Below the pieces are notes generated by a model that was not told where the DNA came from, did not search any database, and was given only the letters and a program-made list of their open reading frames with translations. A DNA stretch of 64,000 bases from Cycas panzhihuaensis (Eukaryota > Cycadophyta), in NCBI GenBank assembly GCA_023213395.1, contig CM041465.1:171499741-171563740 (forward strand), in the 5' to 3' direction. Positions 23,060 to 35,036 of this stretch are shown one piece after another (within the stretch, counting starts at the first letter, position 1; every line of letters starts with the position of its first letter). A program made the position numbers and the translations under genes.

Positions 23060-24622
23060 TAACTTCATCTTTAGTCCTTAATCTTGGTCCCTCATAGGCC
23101 CCTTCTTTTAGAGTTCTCTGACATCCTTGATTTATTTGTGAATTTGCCTCCCTCTCTCTTATCATCTTAAGAGTAGGCCTTCCCACTATTTTGTCGGCTC
23201 CTACTTCAGGTCGTTTACATTGTTATAATCCTCTTTGATCCTCTAAAGAGTCCTTCTCTTTAGCCTTCTAGATCCTCTTAAGGCCCCCTATAGCCTCTTA
23301 TCTCAGGTCAACTGGCTCCTCCTCTGACCTTTCCTATTCCTCTTGGTAGAGACCAACCCCTTCCTCCATACTTTTATCTTTCTGGTGGCCCTCTCCCTCC
23401 TCTAGGAGTGTATCCTCCTCTTCTAGGTTAAGAATAACCTTATCCTTCTTAGGCTTCTCTTGGAGGCAAACTACTTCCACCTAGTTCTGTAATGGTTTAG
23501 GCTTATTCATTTATGTAACTTGGGGTCCTTCTTCCTCCTACCTCTCTATATCTTCCTTCCTTTCCCCTGGGCATTTTTGAGATAAGTGGAAAATTGTTCT
23601 ATATGAAGAGCACCTGATATTTTTTGTTTCATAGATCAGAGGTTGTTATCTACTCCATTCTTTAGATTCCATCTACACACTGTACAAGAGAGTCTTGTCC
23701 AATCTAGTCAATACATATAATCTAGCATTAACCAGTATGCTCTTATTTTTAGTAATAAGACAATAGTCAAAAAAGGTCTTATTACTTTCGTAACTCTTTT
23801 TATGACATCTAAGTCCCACACTTGTAAGGGGAAACTTAGAAATTATACCTAGATTGGTGCTTGCTTTATAATTGGCACCGTCAGATCAAAGTTTGGGTGC
23901 CATTTTTCTAAGAATAAAGCCTTTCTCCCAATGACCCAAGGGGATTTCAAAAGAATGATAACCATCTCCTCCTAGTTAGAAAATTTAAATAGAACATAAC
24001 CACTTCATAGGGCCATCACCTCTACTAAATTCCTTCTTTTCCATTTGGTCTTAGTCCAACTCCTTATGATATCAAGCCTGGGTCTAAGTTCTGATAACCT
24101 ACCTATAAGGCTATACTCCCAATGTTTCTTTATTCTTTCTAGAATTTTCTTAGGTATAGGAATTCTAATAGTCTAATCTTGCTTTATGGGGGTTATATCA
24201 TAAGATTTAGGTTCTTCATTTCTAAGGGCTTTCAAGTAAGTCCTTCTCGAGGAAGGACTATGAGTCTAGTTAAGTAACATAGTTCCTTATTCTATTACAA
24301 CTTTAAGATATAAAGAAAGAAAAAAACCACAAGATATTTAATAAAATCTATACATTCCTTCATAGGTACATCTATTATAAATCATAAAGACCTCACCTAG
24401 TGTATGGAGAAGATAATTGACATGATTCTCTACCCTTCCTTGTGCAGGCAACTGATGCGTCAACAAGTCTAACCTCCAAAGTATTGATCTTCTATTTTAT
24501 CCTTTGAGTTGATGTGAGAAACCAGATCTACTTATTTTACACTTCATATACCATCAGTTCTCAGGATCAACCTCACCATTATCTCCTCCCATCTTATTAG
24601 GCTTATCTGATCTATGCTCCAT
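23060..24622 (-). pseudogene. LINE ORF1, DUF4283-like RNA-binding protein
   Basis: Upstream of ORF2 the minus strand encodes the pattern of plant LINE ORF1 proteins. Blocks read HWEYSLIGRLSELRPRLD, then SWTKTKWKRRNLVEV, GYVLFKFSN, LLKSPWVIGRKALFLEKW and a C-terminal knuckle-like RCSSYRTIFHLSQKC at about 23590, with tyrosine for the second cysteine. These match the DUF4283 and zinc-knuckle arrangement of the family. A possible start is the ATG at 24622 (MEHRSDKPNKMGGDNG). ORF1 would bind element RNA. Multiple stops are present. Confidence 0.75.
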
Positions 24623-25028
24623 TAAACAAGGGGATGGTAACTGCACCCAAACTAACTTTTCAAAACCCTAGATCCATGATGCAAAACTATCTACCTTTCT
24701 CCAAAGAATGACTCCCTCATTGTAACCTACCCAGATAGAAATATTAAGGTGCCATGCTTGGGAGAGATAATGACTCCCTCTGTTTCCACTCTACAACGCT
24801 CGATGATACCCCATAGGTGTGCCTTTTATCTCCCAATTCCTCCTAGATAGAGTTACCCCTCTATGGATTTGGCTTGGCATCTATGTGGATGTCCTTTTCC
24901 CATCTGGTACCAGTTACTAGTACCTCTCCCTTGAGTATTCGTCATGCAATGACCTCTTGTTAATTGAAACCTTAGTATATCGCATATGCAGAGCTCCCAT
25001 AGTAAAAAGAAAATGCAACACTAGGATC
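24623..25028 (-). other. LINE 5' region, border uncertain
   Basis: No coding signal. It probably holds the LINE 5' untranslated region. The last tens of bases before the CTTAA duplication may already be Copia B leader. Confidence 0.4.
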
Positions 25029-25033
25029 CTTAA

Positions 25034-25477
25034 TGTCAGAATAGGTATCATGCACAATGTCATAGGATCAAGAAGTCAAGAAAACACAGGTAAAGAGACA
25101 TTGCACATGTACACAGAATTTGACAGGTGGAAAACCCCTTATAGGGAAGAAAAACCACCTCCTAAGCTAAGAATTTATTAATATCAGAAACTATACATAG
25201 AACCTTGATAAGAATACCCTCTAAATACAACAAACTAGCCTTTGAAACATGCTTTGGACAACCTCTTAGATTTTTGAAACCACTTCCTAGAATCTAGGAG
25301 AGGGTATTTGTAACAAGAGAGGTTTGTTGAAATGATCAGTTGCGCATTTCAATGACCTTCACATAATAATTAAATAATAACATACACTAAACCTTTACAT
25401 AACTTAAATTTATAATTACACATGTGACATAAAGATAAAGTAACAATAAAATAAAACTAACATTAATAATCCTAACA
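25034..25477 (-). repeat. Copia C 3' LTR
   Basis: Plus-strand ends TGTCAGAATAGG...AATCCTAACA; identical in length to the partner at 56527. Confidence 0.95.
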
Positions 25478-25487
25478 TCCCTCTTTA
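25478..25487 (-). other. Copia C polypurine tract
   Basis: The minus strand reads AAAGAGGGA immediately before the 3' LTR. Confidence 0.85.
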
Positions 25488-25659
25488 ATGTTAGCTTTTA
25501 TAATATAGAAAAAGAAGGTCTTCATCATGTTCCCCCTTTGATGGAGACTTCTTTTATCTTTAACAAATCTCTCAAGTTTACAAACTTGACTTCAGTCAAA
25601 GACTTAGTAAGTATATCAGCAACTTATATATTTGTAAGACAATAAGACAAATAAATAAT

Positions 25660-26370
25660 ATTATCAGTAATAAGATTACAAATAAAATACTAATGTAATT
25701 CTATGTGTTTAGTTCTAGAATGTGCAACAAGATTTGTAGCAATAGCAATAGCACCTTGATTATCAACTTTAAGTTCTATAGAAGAGTTAGGAGACAGACC
25801 AATTTCATTTAGGAGCGATTTGAGCCAAAGTGCTTCTTTACTAGCTTCAATAAGTGCTCGATATTCAGCTTCAGTCATTGATAAAGCTACTGCCTACATT
25901 TTTTTATTAGACCAAGTAATGGGTGAAGAATCTAGAAAAAATACATAACCTGATGTAGATTTACGATTATTTGTGTTGCCTGTCCAATCTGAATCAGTAT
26001 ATCCGGTTAAAGTTAAAACTTTATTGCAAGAATGATAAGTTAGTCCATAAAAAATAGTGTTTTTAAGATATCGAAGTATACATTTAGCAGCTTTCCAATG
26101 TGATTCATATGGTTTTTGCATATAGCGTAAACATAAAGTAACAACATAAAATATATCAGGGTGGGTATGAGTTAAATAAATAAGACTATTAATAACTTGC
26201 CTATATAAGGCTAGATCACACAAAGGTGTGGAACAATCAGTAGATACTTTTACTCCTGATTGTAAAGGATTAGAGATGGGTTTAGTATTTTCCATGTTGA
26301 ACCATTTAATTAAGTCTAAAATATATTTTAATTGGGATATAGTTATTTTTTAATCATGTTGATAAATTTA
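25660..26370 (-). pseudogene. Copia C RNase H and C-terminal reverse transcriptase
   Basis: Read leftward from the insertion point: YQHD, a stop, then KITISQLKYILDLIKWFNME, MENTKPISNPLQSGVK (26295), YRQVINSLIYLTHTHPDI, and WKAAKCILRYLKNT. The RNase H then follows with GYTDSDWTGNTNNRKSTSGY, SPITWSNKK and MTEAEYRALIEASKEALWLK (25878), with VDNQGAIAIATN and HSRTKHIELH at the end. These are standard Copia blocks including the D-E-D residues of RNase H. A frameshift or stop separates 25878 from 25894. The start of this RT part lies on the other side of element D at 50757. Confidence 0.92.
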
Positions 26371-26375
26371 TAATC

Positions 26376-26652
26376 TAGAGTCACGTCTGCGGGATGGTCA
26401 CTATACTCAGTAGGGGTTAAGGTGGTCAATGACCAATATTGGAATGTGAATAGGATCCTATAAGCGAAATAGTACACCACACAGGGCATCTGTGCGCCAG
26501 AGCGCGAGTTTGGGACCCACGAATGGTGCCTAACTTCCTCGGAGTAACTTTCACTTTTGGTTTTAAGGGGCGAGATACACGTAAGGGTATCTCAGGTAAT
26601 CCCAAAGGATGAGGTCCTCCCACCCCTGGATGGCCAGAAGGGAGGAGGATGT
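26376..26652 (-). repeat. Tat D 3' LTR, distal part
   Basis: Matches 47875-48126 of the 5' LTR. Its outer end has TA where the terminal CA is expected. It ends at the E insertion; the last five bases GATGT are the mutated copy of E's target duplication. Confidence 0.88.
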
Positions 26653-29419
26653 TGTTTCTCGACTACTGGAAATGGATACGGAGAGGTCGACTTAAGTAAG
26701 TGCAGGTATGTTTTTCACTTTACTTTTGCTTCTTGTGAGGAGTACTTGCTTGCATGCTACATGTTTTTCATAGATGGTTTGCACCATCTACACCTCTTAA
26801 GCCTATGACGACTATAATGGGGGCACACTTCTAGTAAGTGTGGCACCCTGGTGGCCGCGTCACGTCTCACAATCTTCCCTACTCCCCTTGAGGCATATTC
26901 GACTTATGTGATGATTATTTATTTTGTTGTTTTGTCACCACTTAGTCTCCTTGTTGTGTCCTTGAGCCCCTTGATTACTTTTTGTGGTTCTTGGTCCTTT
27001 GTTTGCCCCTAAGTAGGTGGGTCCACCCCCCTACCAGCCTCATAATGCCCTGGCCCGCAGCCCTGGCTAACTGTTTGGGCCAGTTTGACCCTCTATCCCT
27101 ACACCGCGATAGAGTTTGTGGTACCGCGGTATTTATCGCAGTACCGCGATTTGTACCACGGTGTGACTGTTATAAACTATTTTTTAAACCTGCCGTGGTA
27201 ATTCTCGCATTTATTGCAGAATTACCATGTGTCCTTCAACCCATCTCAGCGCCAGCTGAGCCCTAATCGCTCGATTAGGGTTCGGGCTAAATATTTAAGC
27301 TCTTCTTCAGTCATTTTTTAGATCTTTTGGCTCTCTTTCAAAAGAACATTAAGGAAATTCGCCCTGCTCTCTTCTCTGCTTTTCTGCTTTGCTGCACTCT
27401 CAGGACGTGCAACTGCTCGTCTGTGCCCAACTCTCCTTAGGCTTTGCTGTGACATCCTCACAGCCCATTGCATGCCCCGGAGGGGGCATTCTTGAGGACT
27501 TTCCAGGGTCTCTTTGCCTAGGCAAGCACCGAGTTGTTTCAGAAGCAGGATTTCTCTTAGCCGCCTCAGCAGGGGCCCTATACCTGTTGCATCTCAGCCT
27601 TCTTCACAGGTTTTCAACTTCTTCTCAGTAGGCTCTTGCAGAGGCCAATGCCTCCTCACTTTCCTTAAGGTATTTGTTGGTTTAAAGATCTTTTCTTGCT
27701 CAGTTCATGCCCAACTTTGTGCATGCTTGTTACTAGTTCCCTTTTCTTAGTTTCTAGAGCTTGTCTCTTGATTTGCTGTAGCTATTTCTCTATCTGTTTG
27801 AGGCTCCTCTCCTATGTGTCACGCCCAGGACAGTGGTATAAGAGGATTTCATAGGGTTTGGAATAGAGCTGGATGGATTCTGTACCACCCTTATGCTACT
27901 AAGAGGCTTCTGCCCTCCAAACCCTTCTCTTTTGCCCTCATGTTGTCCTTGGAGTGGGCAAGGGATTAGGGGATCATTTCCAGCTGCTAAAACCGGAGTT
28001 TGCACCTATTGCAATGCTAGTTTACAGGCCTGTTTCTCCCATCCTGGCAACACATAAGCCCTTGAGGCTCCTTCTGGCTCAACTCCTCTCTCAACGGCCT
28101 GACTTGCTCCCTATAGCACTCCGGTCCATTGTGGACTTCCTTGAGCTCCCTTTGTACTTTTGTTACCCCTATTTACAGCCAATTTTTTGCAGCCATACTC
28201 TCGCAGCCCCGTGGCTCCTTGAGGGAGAGTAGGGTTGCCCTTTGTAGGAAGTGGGTCACTCTGAGGCTCACCTATTTGTATACCTTTCATTTGGGTATTT
28301 TTAGACTACAGTCTATCACTGTAAACTTGTGATTGGTGAGTACTTACATGTATGTATAGAGATCTAGCTTTCGGCATATGCATATATATGTTTTAGTGCT
28401 CTTCCTTGTATTGTTAGCCTCCTTTCTCCATAAGGGAATCTTTGTGTTCACTTACAGGTAAAAGGAGAATGCGAGGAAATTCCCCTCCCTTCTTTCTCCT
28501 AGGTTAGTGAATCCATTTGCATTTTGTCATAACATTCTATTTTCACTGCCGCTTTCCTTTTCATTTCCAGCATTTTATTGTTACTTTCTGGGGAAAGTAA
28601 GGAAGCCCACACTCTACCCCACTACAACTTTTCGCCGCTTATTTCGTGGAATGACTTGGAGCGTCTAGTGGGAGCATCACCGCCTCAACCACGTCTTTAT
28701 CCCAGGTATATGACATTACTTTGCTTCACTCTTTCCATTTTGAAAGGTTGCACGGTAGTAATTTAGAGAACATAAAGGAAAAAGGAAAATTAACCTCTTT
28801 TGTTTGCATGTTGTATGTTGCACTTTACATACCATACCCATTTAGGAAAGGGACTCCTAGGAATTGTTCCTTAGCCTTTTCCCATAGCTTGTAAACCTTA
28901 TCCTTGTCCCCTTGGCTTGTTCTATTTGATTCGGTTTGCTTGCATACACCCTAGCACTCTCGCTTCCTTTGGTTGTACCCTCAAGGGGGGATTTTGGGGC
29001 GATCGATCGCCCCCATCCCCTTCCTCTTTCCTTGGCTCTAATTGCCTAGCCTAATAACTGAGGATGTCTTAGCTGTGCCGTAGGCTATTCGCCTACCTTG
29101 CTTCTGGTCGTTTCTCTCTATTGTAGGGAAACCTTTAGGGATTCTCTTCCTCCCCTTTCGGCCATCCAAGGGTGGGAGGACTTTCCTTCAAAGCATATCC
29201 AGGCTATCTTTTTGCCTTCCCTCTTCCTAGTTGAAGTAGGGGAACCACCCTTAGGTAGTTGGGTATCATTTGCAGGTCCCAAACTTGCGCTCCGGCGGAC
29301 GGGGTGCCCTGCGTGGTACTCGCCTTGCTCGTAGGATTTTATTCATACCCTCGATACCGTTATTGATCATCCTCGCTATTCCTACTTAGCTAGGTGGTTA
29401 TTCCGTAGACGCGCATCCA
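26653..29419 (+). repeat. Tat E 5' LTR
   Basis: 2,767 bases, TGTTTCTCGACT...GCGCATCCA. Its last 1.39 kb align with 38943-40302, and its whole length aligns with the D LTRs and the solo LTR in reverse orientation. It contains a GC-rich cluster of ACCGCGGT-type motifs (27100-27170) and a promoter-like block at 27261-27298. Confidence 0.93.
27255..27300 (+). promoter_or_regulatory. Putative LTR promoter block of Tat E
   Basis: The palindrome CCCTAATCGCTCGATTAGGG (27261-27280; 8-base arms, 4-base loop) is followed eight bases later by a TATA-like TAAATATTTAA (27288-27298). The same palindrome and TATA pair recurs in both D LTRs. CCCTAA resembles the plant telo-box. The role as core promoter is inferred. 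Confidence 0.5.
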
Positions 29420-29439
29420 CTAGCGACCATACTGGGGAC
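29420..29439 (+). other. Tat E primer-binding-site position
   Basis: CTAGCGACCATACTGGGGAC follows the 5' LTR end directly. It is not the tRNA-Met type seen in the Copia elements; the matching tRNA was not identified. Confidence 0.5.
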
Positions 29440-29586
29440 TTGCCAGTAAGGGAGCTAGTCTTCATCCCTTTCTATTGGTATTGCTACCTTCTGGTGGTTC
29501 CTTTCACTTTATCTCCTTCATTGGGCAGCCCCCAATGTACACTCTTTATGGCTCTTTCCTTCTTCTAAAGTGTTGGCAAGTTTTAT

Positions 29587-32330
29587 ATGCGATGCTTCTC
29601 TCGTCACCTACGTGGTTTGCCTCCATTGTTAGAAGATCCCGGGTATCGTCCTCTTCCATCGTCGGATTCTGATTCGACCATGGAAGGATACCCTTCTAAT
29701 TGGGCCTATCATGCCTTTGCCTCGGGAACTTATGAGTTCCCCACATCTATTCCAAGACCCACCCAAGAGGGTGACGATCTTATCTACTACCCGGGTGATC
29801 AACATCACCCCCTTGACATCCATCCTTCTACCCATGCGGTAGAAGACCCGTCTTCTCTTGAGGTTCACCACCCTATTGGTGATTCTTATGGGGAGCACCC
29901 TGAGGGGTCTACATCATTTGAGGTCCCCTCCACCTCTTATAATCACATAGATACCCCTCCCACTGACGTGGTTGAAGCTATTAGCAAGTGCTTTTGAGCG
30001 GCTCGTCTTCAATCGTGCCCTAGGTGGTTTGAAGATGTTTTGCGTGGTGGAGCGTCTTCTTCATACGCTCCTTTACCACCTTCTTCATTCGCACCTGCCC
30101 CTTCTACTATAAGTAACCTTTTCGTTCCTACGCGTTCGTCCTGTTCCATTCCTACAGCAACCTTGGGGATGAATGTTGCGCCTTTTATCCCTTGTTATAG
30201 TCCTAGTTCTTCAGGATCCTCTCGTGGTATGTCTTTCCCTCAGTTGGAGGTTAGCATACCCTTTCCTAGTCAAGCTAATGTGCCATCCTTTAATGTGGTG
30301 CATGCATTCCCTAGTAGGCCTATAGGTCCTACTAGCTCTTTAGCCGCTAGTCATATGGGACCTGCTCCCACATATCCCCAAAACCAACCTAGTGGTTCTT
30401 CTCTTTACATACCCCCAGGTTATATCTCTCAACCTTGGGGGCAGGGTAAAGAGAACAACATTCCAGCTTATGGTGTAGATCCACTACATCCATATGGGGT
30501 TGCACCACCCACGGGTGGGCCATATGGACAAAACCCGGTTCCACACTCTCCTTTTTCACCATCTAGCATAGCCTCTTACGCTGCGCCTTCGCAAGGGAAC
30601 CTAGCTTCCTTTCAAGGCGCTTATCCCCAAGTCTCTTTTCAGTAAGGGGCGCTTCTACAAGGAGGGATGGGTTTACCACCCCTATCCATTCCTTGCTCAT
30701 TACCGTTTGTTGATCCTACAGTCCATGCAAGGGCACGTCCCTTTGTGGACTATCGATCGATGTCATTGTCCGTTGAGGTGCTAAGGACCAACTTACTGCC
30801 TCATCCTCCCGAAGTTCCTAAATTCGACGAAACTTCCTCGTAGGACCCAACAGAGCATGTCCGTAGTTTTTCTATTGCGTGTATTGATTACTAGGCCTAC
30901 GACCACATCTTGATGAAATTGTTCTCTAGATCTTTACAAAGTGATGCCCTTAAGTGGTTTTATCGCCTTCCTGCTCATTCCATTTTCTCGTTCCAGCAAC
31001 TTGTGGATGAGTTCATCAATTATTTTGATGTCACTCGCCTATTTGAAAGTAGAATAAAATCTCTTCTATCGCTCAAGCAAGGTCACGATGAGATGAATCA
31101 TGACTTTGTGCGACGATTCCACGACCTTCTTCATTCCACTAAGGCCATGTTGCCCAAGGAATTAAAGAGGGACCTTTTCGTTAATGCACTTTGCCCTGAA
31201 GTATATGTGGAAGTCCTTAAGATAGGGGCGACTACATGCGACTCTGCGATTGCAAAGTACTTAGTGCTTGAGGGTATTAAGATCCAGACCGGACTCAAGA
31301 AGCCTCTTAAGCCCTCACAATGATGTGAGGCACCACCCCCAACTAAAGATACTAAATCACAACAGTCTTTTAGGTCTTCTTCTCATCCAACTGAGAAGAC
31401 CCTAGATCCGCTTATATCCGCTATACTTTTATTTGAACATACGATGAAGGAACTTAAGTTACAAGCTCCTTCATCCCTAACTTCTAACAAACAAATTCAG
31501 CAAGCTACCTAAGCTTCCCTCCCTAGGAATAGTAATGCTCAGTCCTATCAAGCGAGGAAGACAGATTCTTCACTTGAGAAGAAGTGGTGTTCCATTCATG
31601 GGGAGTGCTTCCATAATGACTCATGTTGTAGGGCCCAACATCCCAAGGATGCCCCTTGATGTGACTCCTCCCCTAAACGGGCCTCAAGGTCTAATCTAGA
31701 CTAATTGGTCCATAAGGATCCGTTCCCCAAACATGGGGAATGTGATCGCAACACTCAACCCAAAAACAACCAAAACCGGGGAAGATCATCGAATTCCCAT
31801 CCTTCTCGCGATAAAGGGAAGGGTGCCCAGGATTCATCTTCTTCTTTGTGTTCCCCTAACTAACGCACTCCTTCACCTTCGCAGTCTCGGAATAAGGGAA
31901 AGAAGGTGATCCAAATGCTTAAGGCTACTCCTCTGTACGCCCTTACTCGGTCTCAAGCCGCCAAAGAAGCAACCGGTGCTTCTTCTTCTACCCCTTCTGA
32001 TCCTCTTCTGGGGAACTCTCCTATGGAAGTGCCTCTTTTTACCAAGGGCATTCCCGTGTGTCCTGGTCATTACGATTTTCGAAGGGCGCTTACCCAACCT
32101 ACTGCGAAGGGTAAGCCTTTCTCCATTGTTGATGAACTCCATACCGTCACTGCAGGAATGTCCTTGATGGATGTTTTAAGGAGTTGTCCCAAGGAACGAG
32201 CCCTCCTTTTGGAAGCTTTAGGGTCAAATGATGTGCTCGTCCATGCTTTAGGTGTCACCCAAAGCCATGAGCCCATTATTTCTTTTGATCCTAAAGACCT
32301 TCCCACCGCGTGTGAAAGGGAATATTAGTG
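29587..32330 (+). pseudogene. Tat E gag and gag-protease linker
   Basis: One reading frame from the ATG at 29587, interrupted only by stops, with no frameshift. The N-terminal 550 residues are Pro/Ser/Gly-rich low-complexity sequence. The retrotransposon gag core follows from about 30800: FDETSS, DALKWFYRLP, FQQLVDEFINYF, FVRRFHDLL, and LFVNALCPEVY (30910-31323). A knuckle-like CSIHGECFHNDSC is at about 31590. The linker 31906-32328 has the block FSIVDELHTVTAGMSLMDVL. Gag forms the particle; the proline-rich N-terminus is unusual in extent. Stops at 29995, 30643, 30841 and elsewhere are single-base changes from sense codons. Confidence 0.85.
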
Positions 32331-33120
32331 GAACTTCCCATTCACCATTACCATTGATACACCTGACTGTACCCTACGAAGGACTATTGTCGACAACGGT
32401 TCTTCCGTGAATGCCATGCCCTTGCATGTTATGCAAGAGCTGGATATTTTCGCCTTGGAACCTATTCCATGGTGATGCCAAGGTTACGACGGTAGCAAAA
32501 AGACCCCATTGGGATCTGTCGCGATCCCACTCACTCTCGAGGGCAAGACTATCATCACTGATATTGTAGTCCTCGACGTTGACGTCGACTACAACCTCCT
32601 CTTAGGTCAACCATGGCTTGATCAGATGGGAGTCGTGTGTTTAACCCTCTAGGGGTAACTTAAATTCGTCTATGATGGACGGATGAGGGTTAATCACCAT
32701 GTCAATCAAGCGAGCCAAGGCCCTTCTGCTTACACCTTATCTTGCTCTATTGGCATACCCAATCCATCTCACATCGAAGAAGACCCCGCATCTTCTTCTC
32801 CTAGTCTCATGCGCTTCACTCCTATTAGTATTGGGAGCTATAGGTACCTCACCTCATTTAGTGATGATGAGTCTTACGATGAGGATGAGGATTGGCTTCA
32901 CCTGGTTTCTTTCCTCTGCACTAGTAGGATGCACTTATCCTATTCTAGGTCCCCATCTAGAACTGCTTTCGTTTGTGAGACTAGTCACTCTTCTATGTTA
33001 CATGTCATCACTCGTATTGACTCATCTGCCATTGGGTCTTCCTCTTCATCACCCCCTATAGGTGATGGCTTCAAGGAAATGCCTTTCGCTCCTTCTGAGG
33101 AGCCCTTTTGAGACTCTCTC
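32331..33120 (+). pseudogene. Tat E aspartic protease
   Basis: In the same frame as gag: FPFTITIDTPDCTLRRTIVD, then NGSSVNAMPL, which is the D-x-G-S/T active-site loop (VDNGSS, where Tat-type proteases have D-G/T-G-S). Further along come KTIITDIVVLDVDVDYNLLL and GQPWLDQMGVV, the conserved C-terminal G-R/Q-x-W-L block at about 32620. A low-complexity acidic linker follows to the RT (32683-33111). Stops at 32326, 32474 and 32652 are in frame. Confidence 0.82.
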
Positions 33121-34406
33121 CTAGAGTCTCCCGAGCAGGTTGGGTAACCTGACGACTATCACGGTCCCGTCGTCCCCACTTCCTCCAACCCTTCATCTAT
33201 TCGAAGTAAGGTCATGCATGGGGTGGATTACTTCAAAGACGATGAAGCCCTGCTTGAGCACTTAGCGGGCTCTGTGCCTAGCTTTTCTTCTGGTCACCAT
33301 AGGCTTGGCCACTAGAAGATTCTTGTGATTAGGTCCACAGTTGCTGACCCAATCCCATCCCCTATTCCACCCCTTCCCGTTGACCTTGCCCCTCTCCATT
33401 TCGAGGAGGGGAATTCCATGTGCATGGGGGCAACCCAGGACATAGTCTTGGCCCCTGGCAAGGTCATTAAGGTTAGGATGGAATGCTCTCCTGATGAGGT
33501 GAGGGAGTATTCCCTTTTGTTCCAGGAGTTCCAGGATGTCTTTGCATGGGATTATTTTGACATGAAGGGAATTAACCCCTCCATTGTCACTCATAATCTC
33601 ACCACCATTCTTGGTGCCTGTCCCATGCGCTAGAAGCAGCGTCCTCTTCACCCTAAGCTCTTGGCCGCCGTTAAGATGGAGGTCGAGAAGCTGTTGGATG
33701 CTGGACTTATCACTTCTATTGATTACCCCAAGTGGGTATCTAACATCGTTCTCGTTGCTAAAAAGAACGGGACCATCTGCATATGCATCGATTTCTGTGA
33801 TATCAACAACGCTTGTCCTAAGGACAACTTTCTACTCCCCTTTATCGATCAAATCATCGATCGAACCGCTGGATTTGAAGTCATGTCATTGACGGACGGC
33901 TTCTTCGGTTACAACCAGATACAAATTCCTCCTGAAGACCGTCATAAGACGGCCTTCACCACTCCGTGGGGTACTTTTGCCTATAAGGCGATGCCTTTTG
34001 GACTTAAGAATGCGAGAGCCACATACCATAGGGCTATGCATTTTATTTTCCATGAGCTCATTGATAACACATTGGAGGTCTTCATGGATGACACGATGGG
34101 TTTCTCACGTGTTAGGGCCCATTATCCTTCCGACTTACGGGCTATCTTCACGCAATACTGCAAGTATCACGTTAGCCTAAACCCACTCAAGTGTGTGTTT
34201 GTCGTCACTTCGGGCAAACTCCTTAGATTTCTTATGTCAAAATAAGGAATCCAGATTAACCCTGACAAAGTCAAGGTAATCCTTGATATGCCACCTCCTA
34301 GGACCCAATGACAGATCAAGTCATTCCTAGGTAGGCTTGGTTTCCTTAGGCACTTCCTGGAAGACTTCACCGTAAGCGCCAAACCCTTAACCAACCTAAT
34401 AAAGCT
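33121..34406 (+). pseudogene. Tat E reverse transcriptase
   Basis: Same frame as gag and protease. The approach segment FQEFQDVFAWDYFDMKGINP is typical of Tat-type RT. Core blocks are EVEKLLDAGLITSIDYPKWV, SNIVLVAKKNGTICICIDFC, NNACPKDNFLLPFIDQIID, FGYNQIQIPPEDRHKTAFTT, PWGTFAYKAMPFGLKNARAT, and FMDDTMGFSR with the catalytic M/Y-x-DD at 34081-34092. The phrase FGLKNARATY (family GATY) favours Tat over Athila. It ends KPLTNLIKL where the 948-bp insertion starts. In-frame stops include those at 33115, 33631 and 34243. Confidence 0.92.
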
Positions 34407-34649
34407 TGTAACGAACCATTACACCAAAACCTCGAGGTGTTAGTGAAGAGGGCCCCCCACCAAGTAGACCATTACCTCCCTCCCGATTCAAACGGGCTAG
34501 CCCCGTTTTCACCGGCATTCATGCGCCCCACAGGCCCCAGCTACGACGGCGTTTTACGCATCAGCGATGTTTGGCATGTCACCCCACCGCCCCCATAAGT
34601 GGTGTTGCCCCCACGGGATTTGAACCTGGGTCTTGGCTCTGATACCGCT
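34407..34649 (-). mobile_element. Inverted miniature LTR element arm
   Basis: A minus-strand copy of the unit at 35037-35354. It has the 65-base repeat (34407-34471), the purine tract GGGAGGGAGG, the interior and the primer site GGTATCAGAGCCAAG at 34632-34646. The 5' repeat is missing. Confidence 0.7.
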
Positions 34650-35030
34650 TGTTAGGATACCACTCCTTAATGATAATTGCATACCAATATAATAAGTAAA
34701 TAACTCCAAAAGAGCACTTGTATTGCAATACCCTTCGAGGGGACAACCTCCCAATTACATGCAAATAACAATGATATTTTAGATGTCATACTCTAAGGAT
34801 TACATAAATATATATATGGCTATATCTTTACTACTCAACCTCCTCCTTATGCATGTGGGATATTACATGAATATATATAGTACTCAATGACCACTACACA
34901 ACCTTCTACTTATGCATGTGGGATATTAAGAAAAGGGAAAAAGTAGAAGAAATAAAGATATAAGAGAGAGAAGAAGTACAAGATATAAGAGAATATAAGA
35001 GAAGGTAAGTTAGGGGTTGGATCCCTAACA
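34650..35030 (-). repeat. LTR-like block TGTTAGG...CCTAACA
   Basis: 381 bases with TG...CA ends and imperfect inverted termini. On the minus strand its end is followed by AGC and then GGTATCAGAGCC, exactly the spacing seen between the 65-base repeat and its primer site in the right unit. It could be a solo LTR, or the true 5' LTR of a larger element sharing the same interior. Confidence 0.55.
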
Positions 35031-35036
35031 AAGTAA

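Larger units (their letters stand above)
9751..25028 (-). mobile_element. L1-type LINE with C-terminal RNase H, split twice
   Basis: A plant non-LTR retrotransposon on the minus strand. In its own order: 5' region (right end), ORF1 with a DUF4283-like domain and zinc knuckle, ORF2 with endonuclease, reverse transcriptase, zf-RVT-like domain and RNase H, then a poly(A) tail seen as a T run at 9752-9763. A Gypsy element (11469-17599) and a solo LTR (18455-21220) interrupt ORF2; removing both gives about 6.4 kb, a normal length for such LINEs. Stops and frameshifts occur in all parts. Target duplications of the LINE were not found. The exact 5' border before Copia C is uncertain. Confidence 0.85.

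Noticed and set aside
26982-29334. Open frames in the Tat E 5' LTR
   Set aside because: LTR sequence; the homologous LTR parts do not keep the frames.
33262-33651. Minus-strand open frame across the E RT approach
   Set aside because: Shadow of the RT frame, which has clear motif support.
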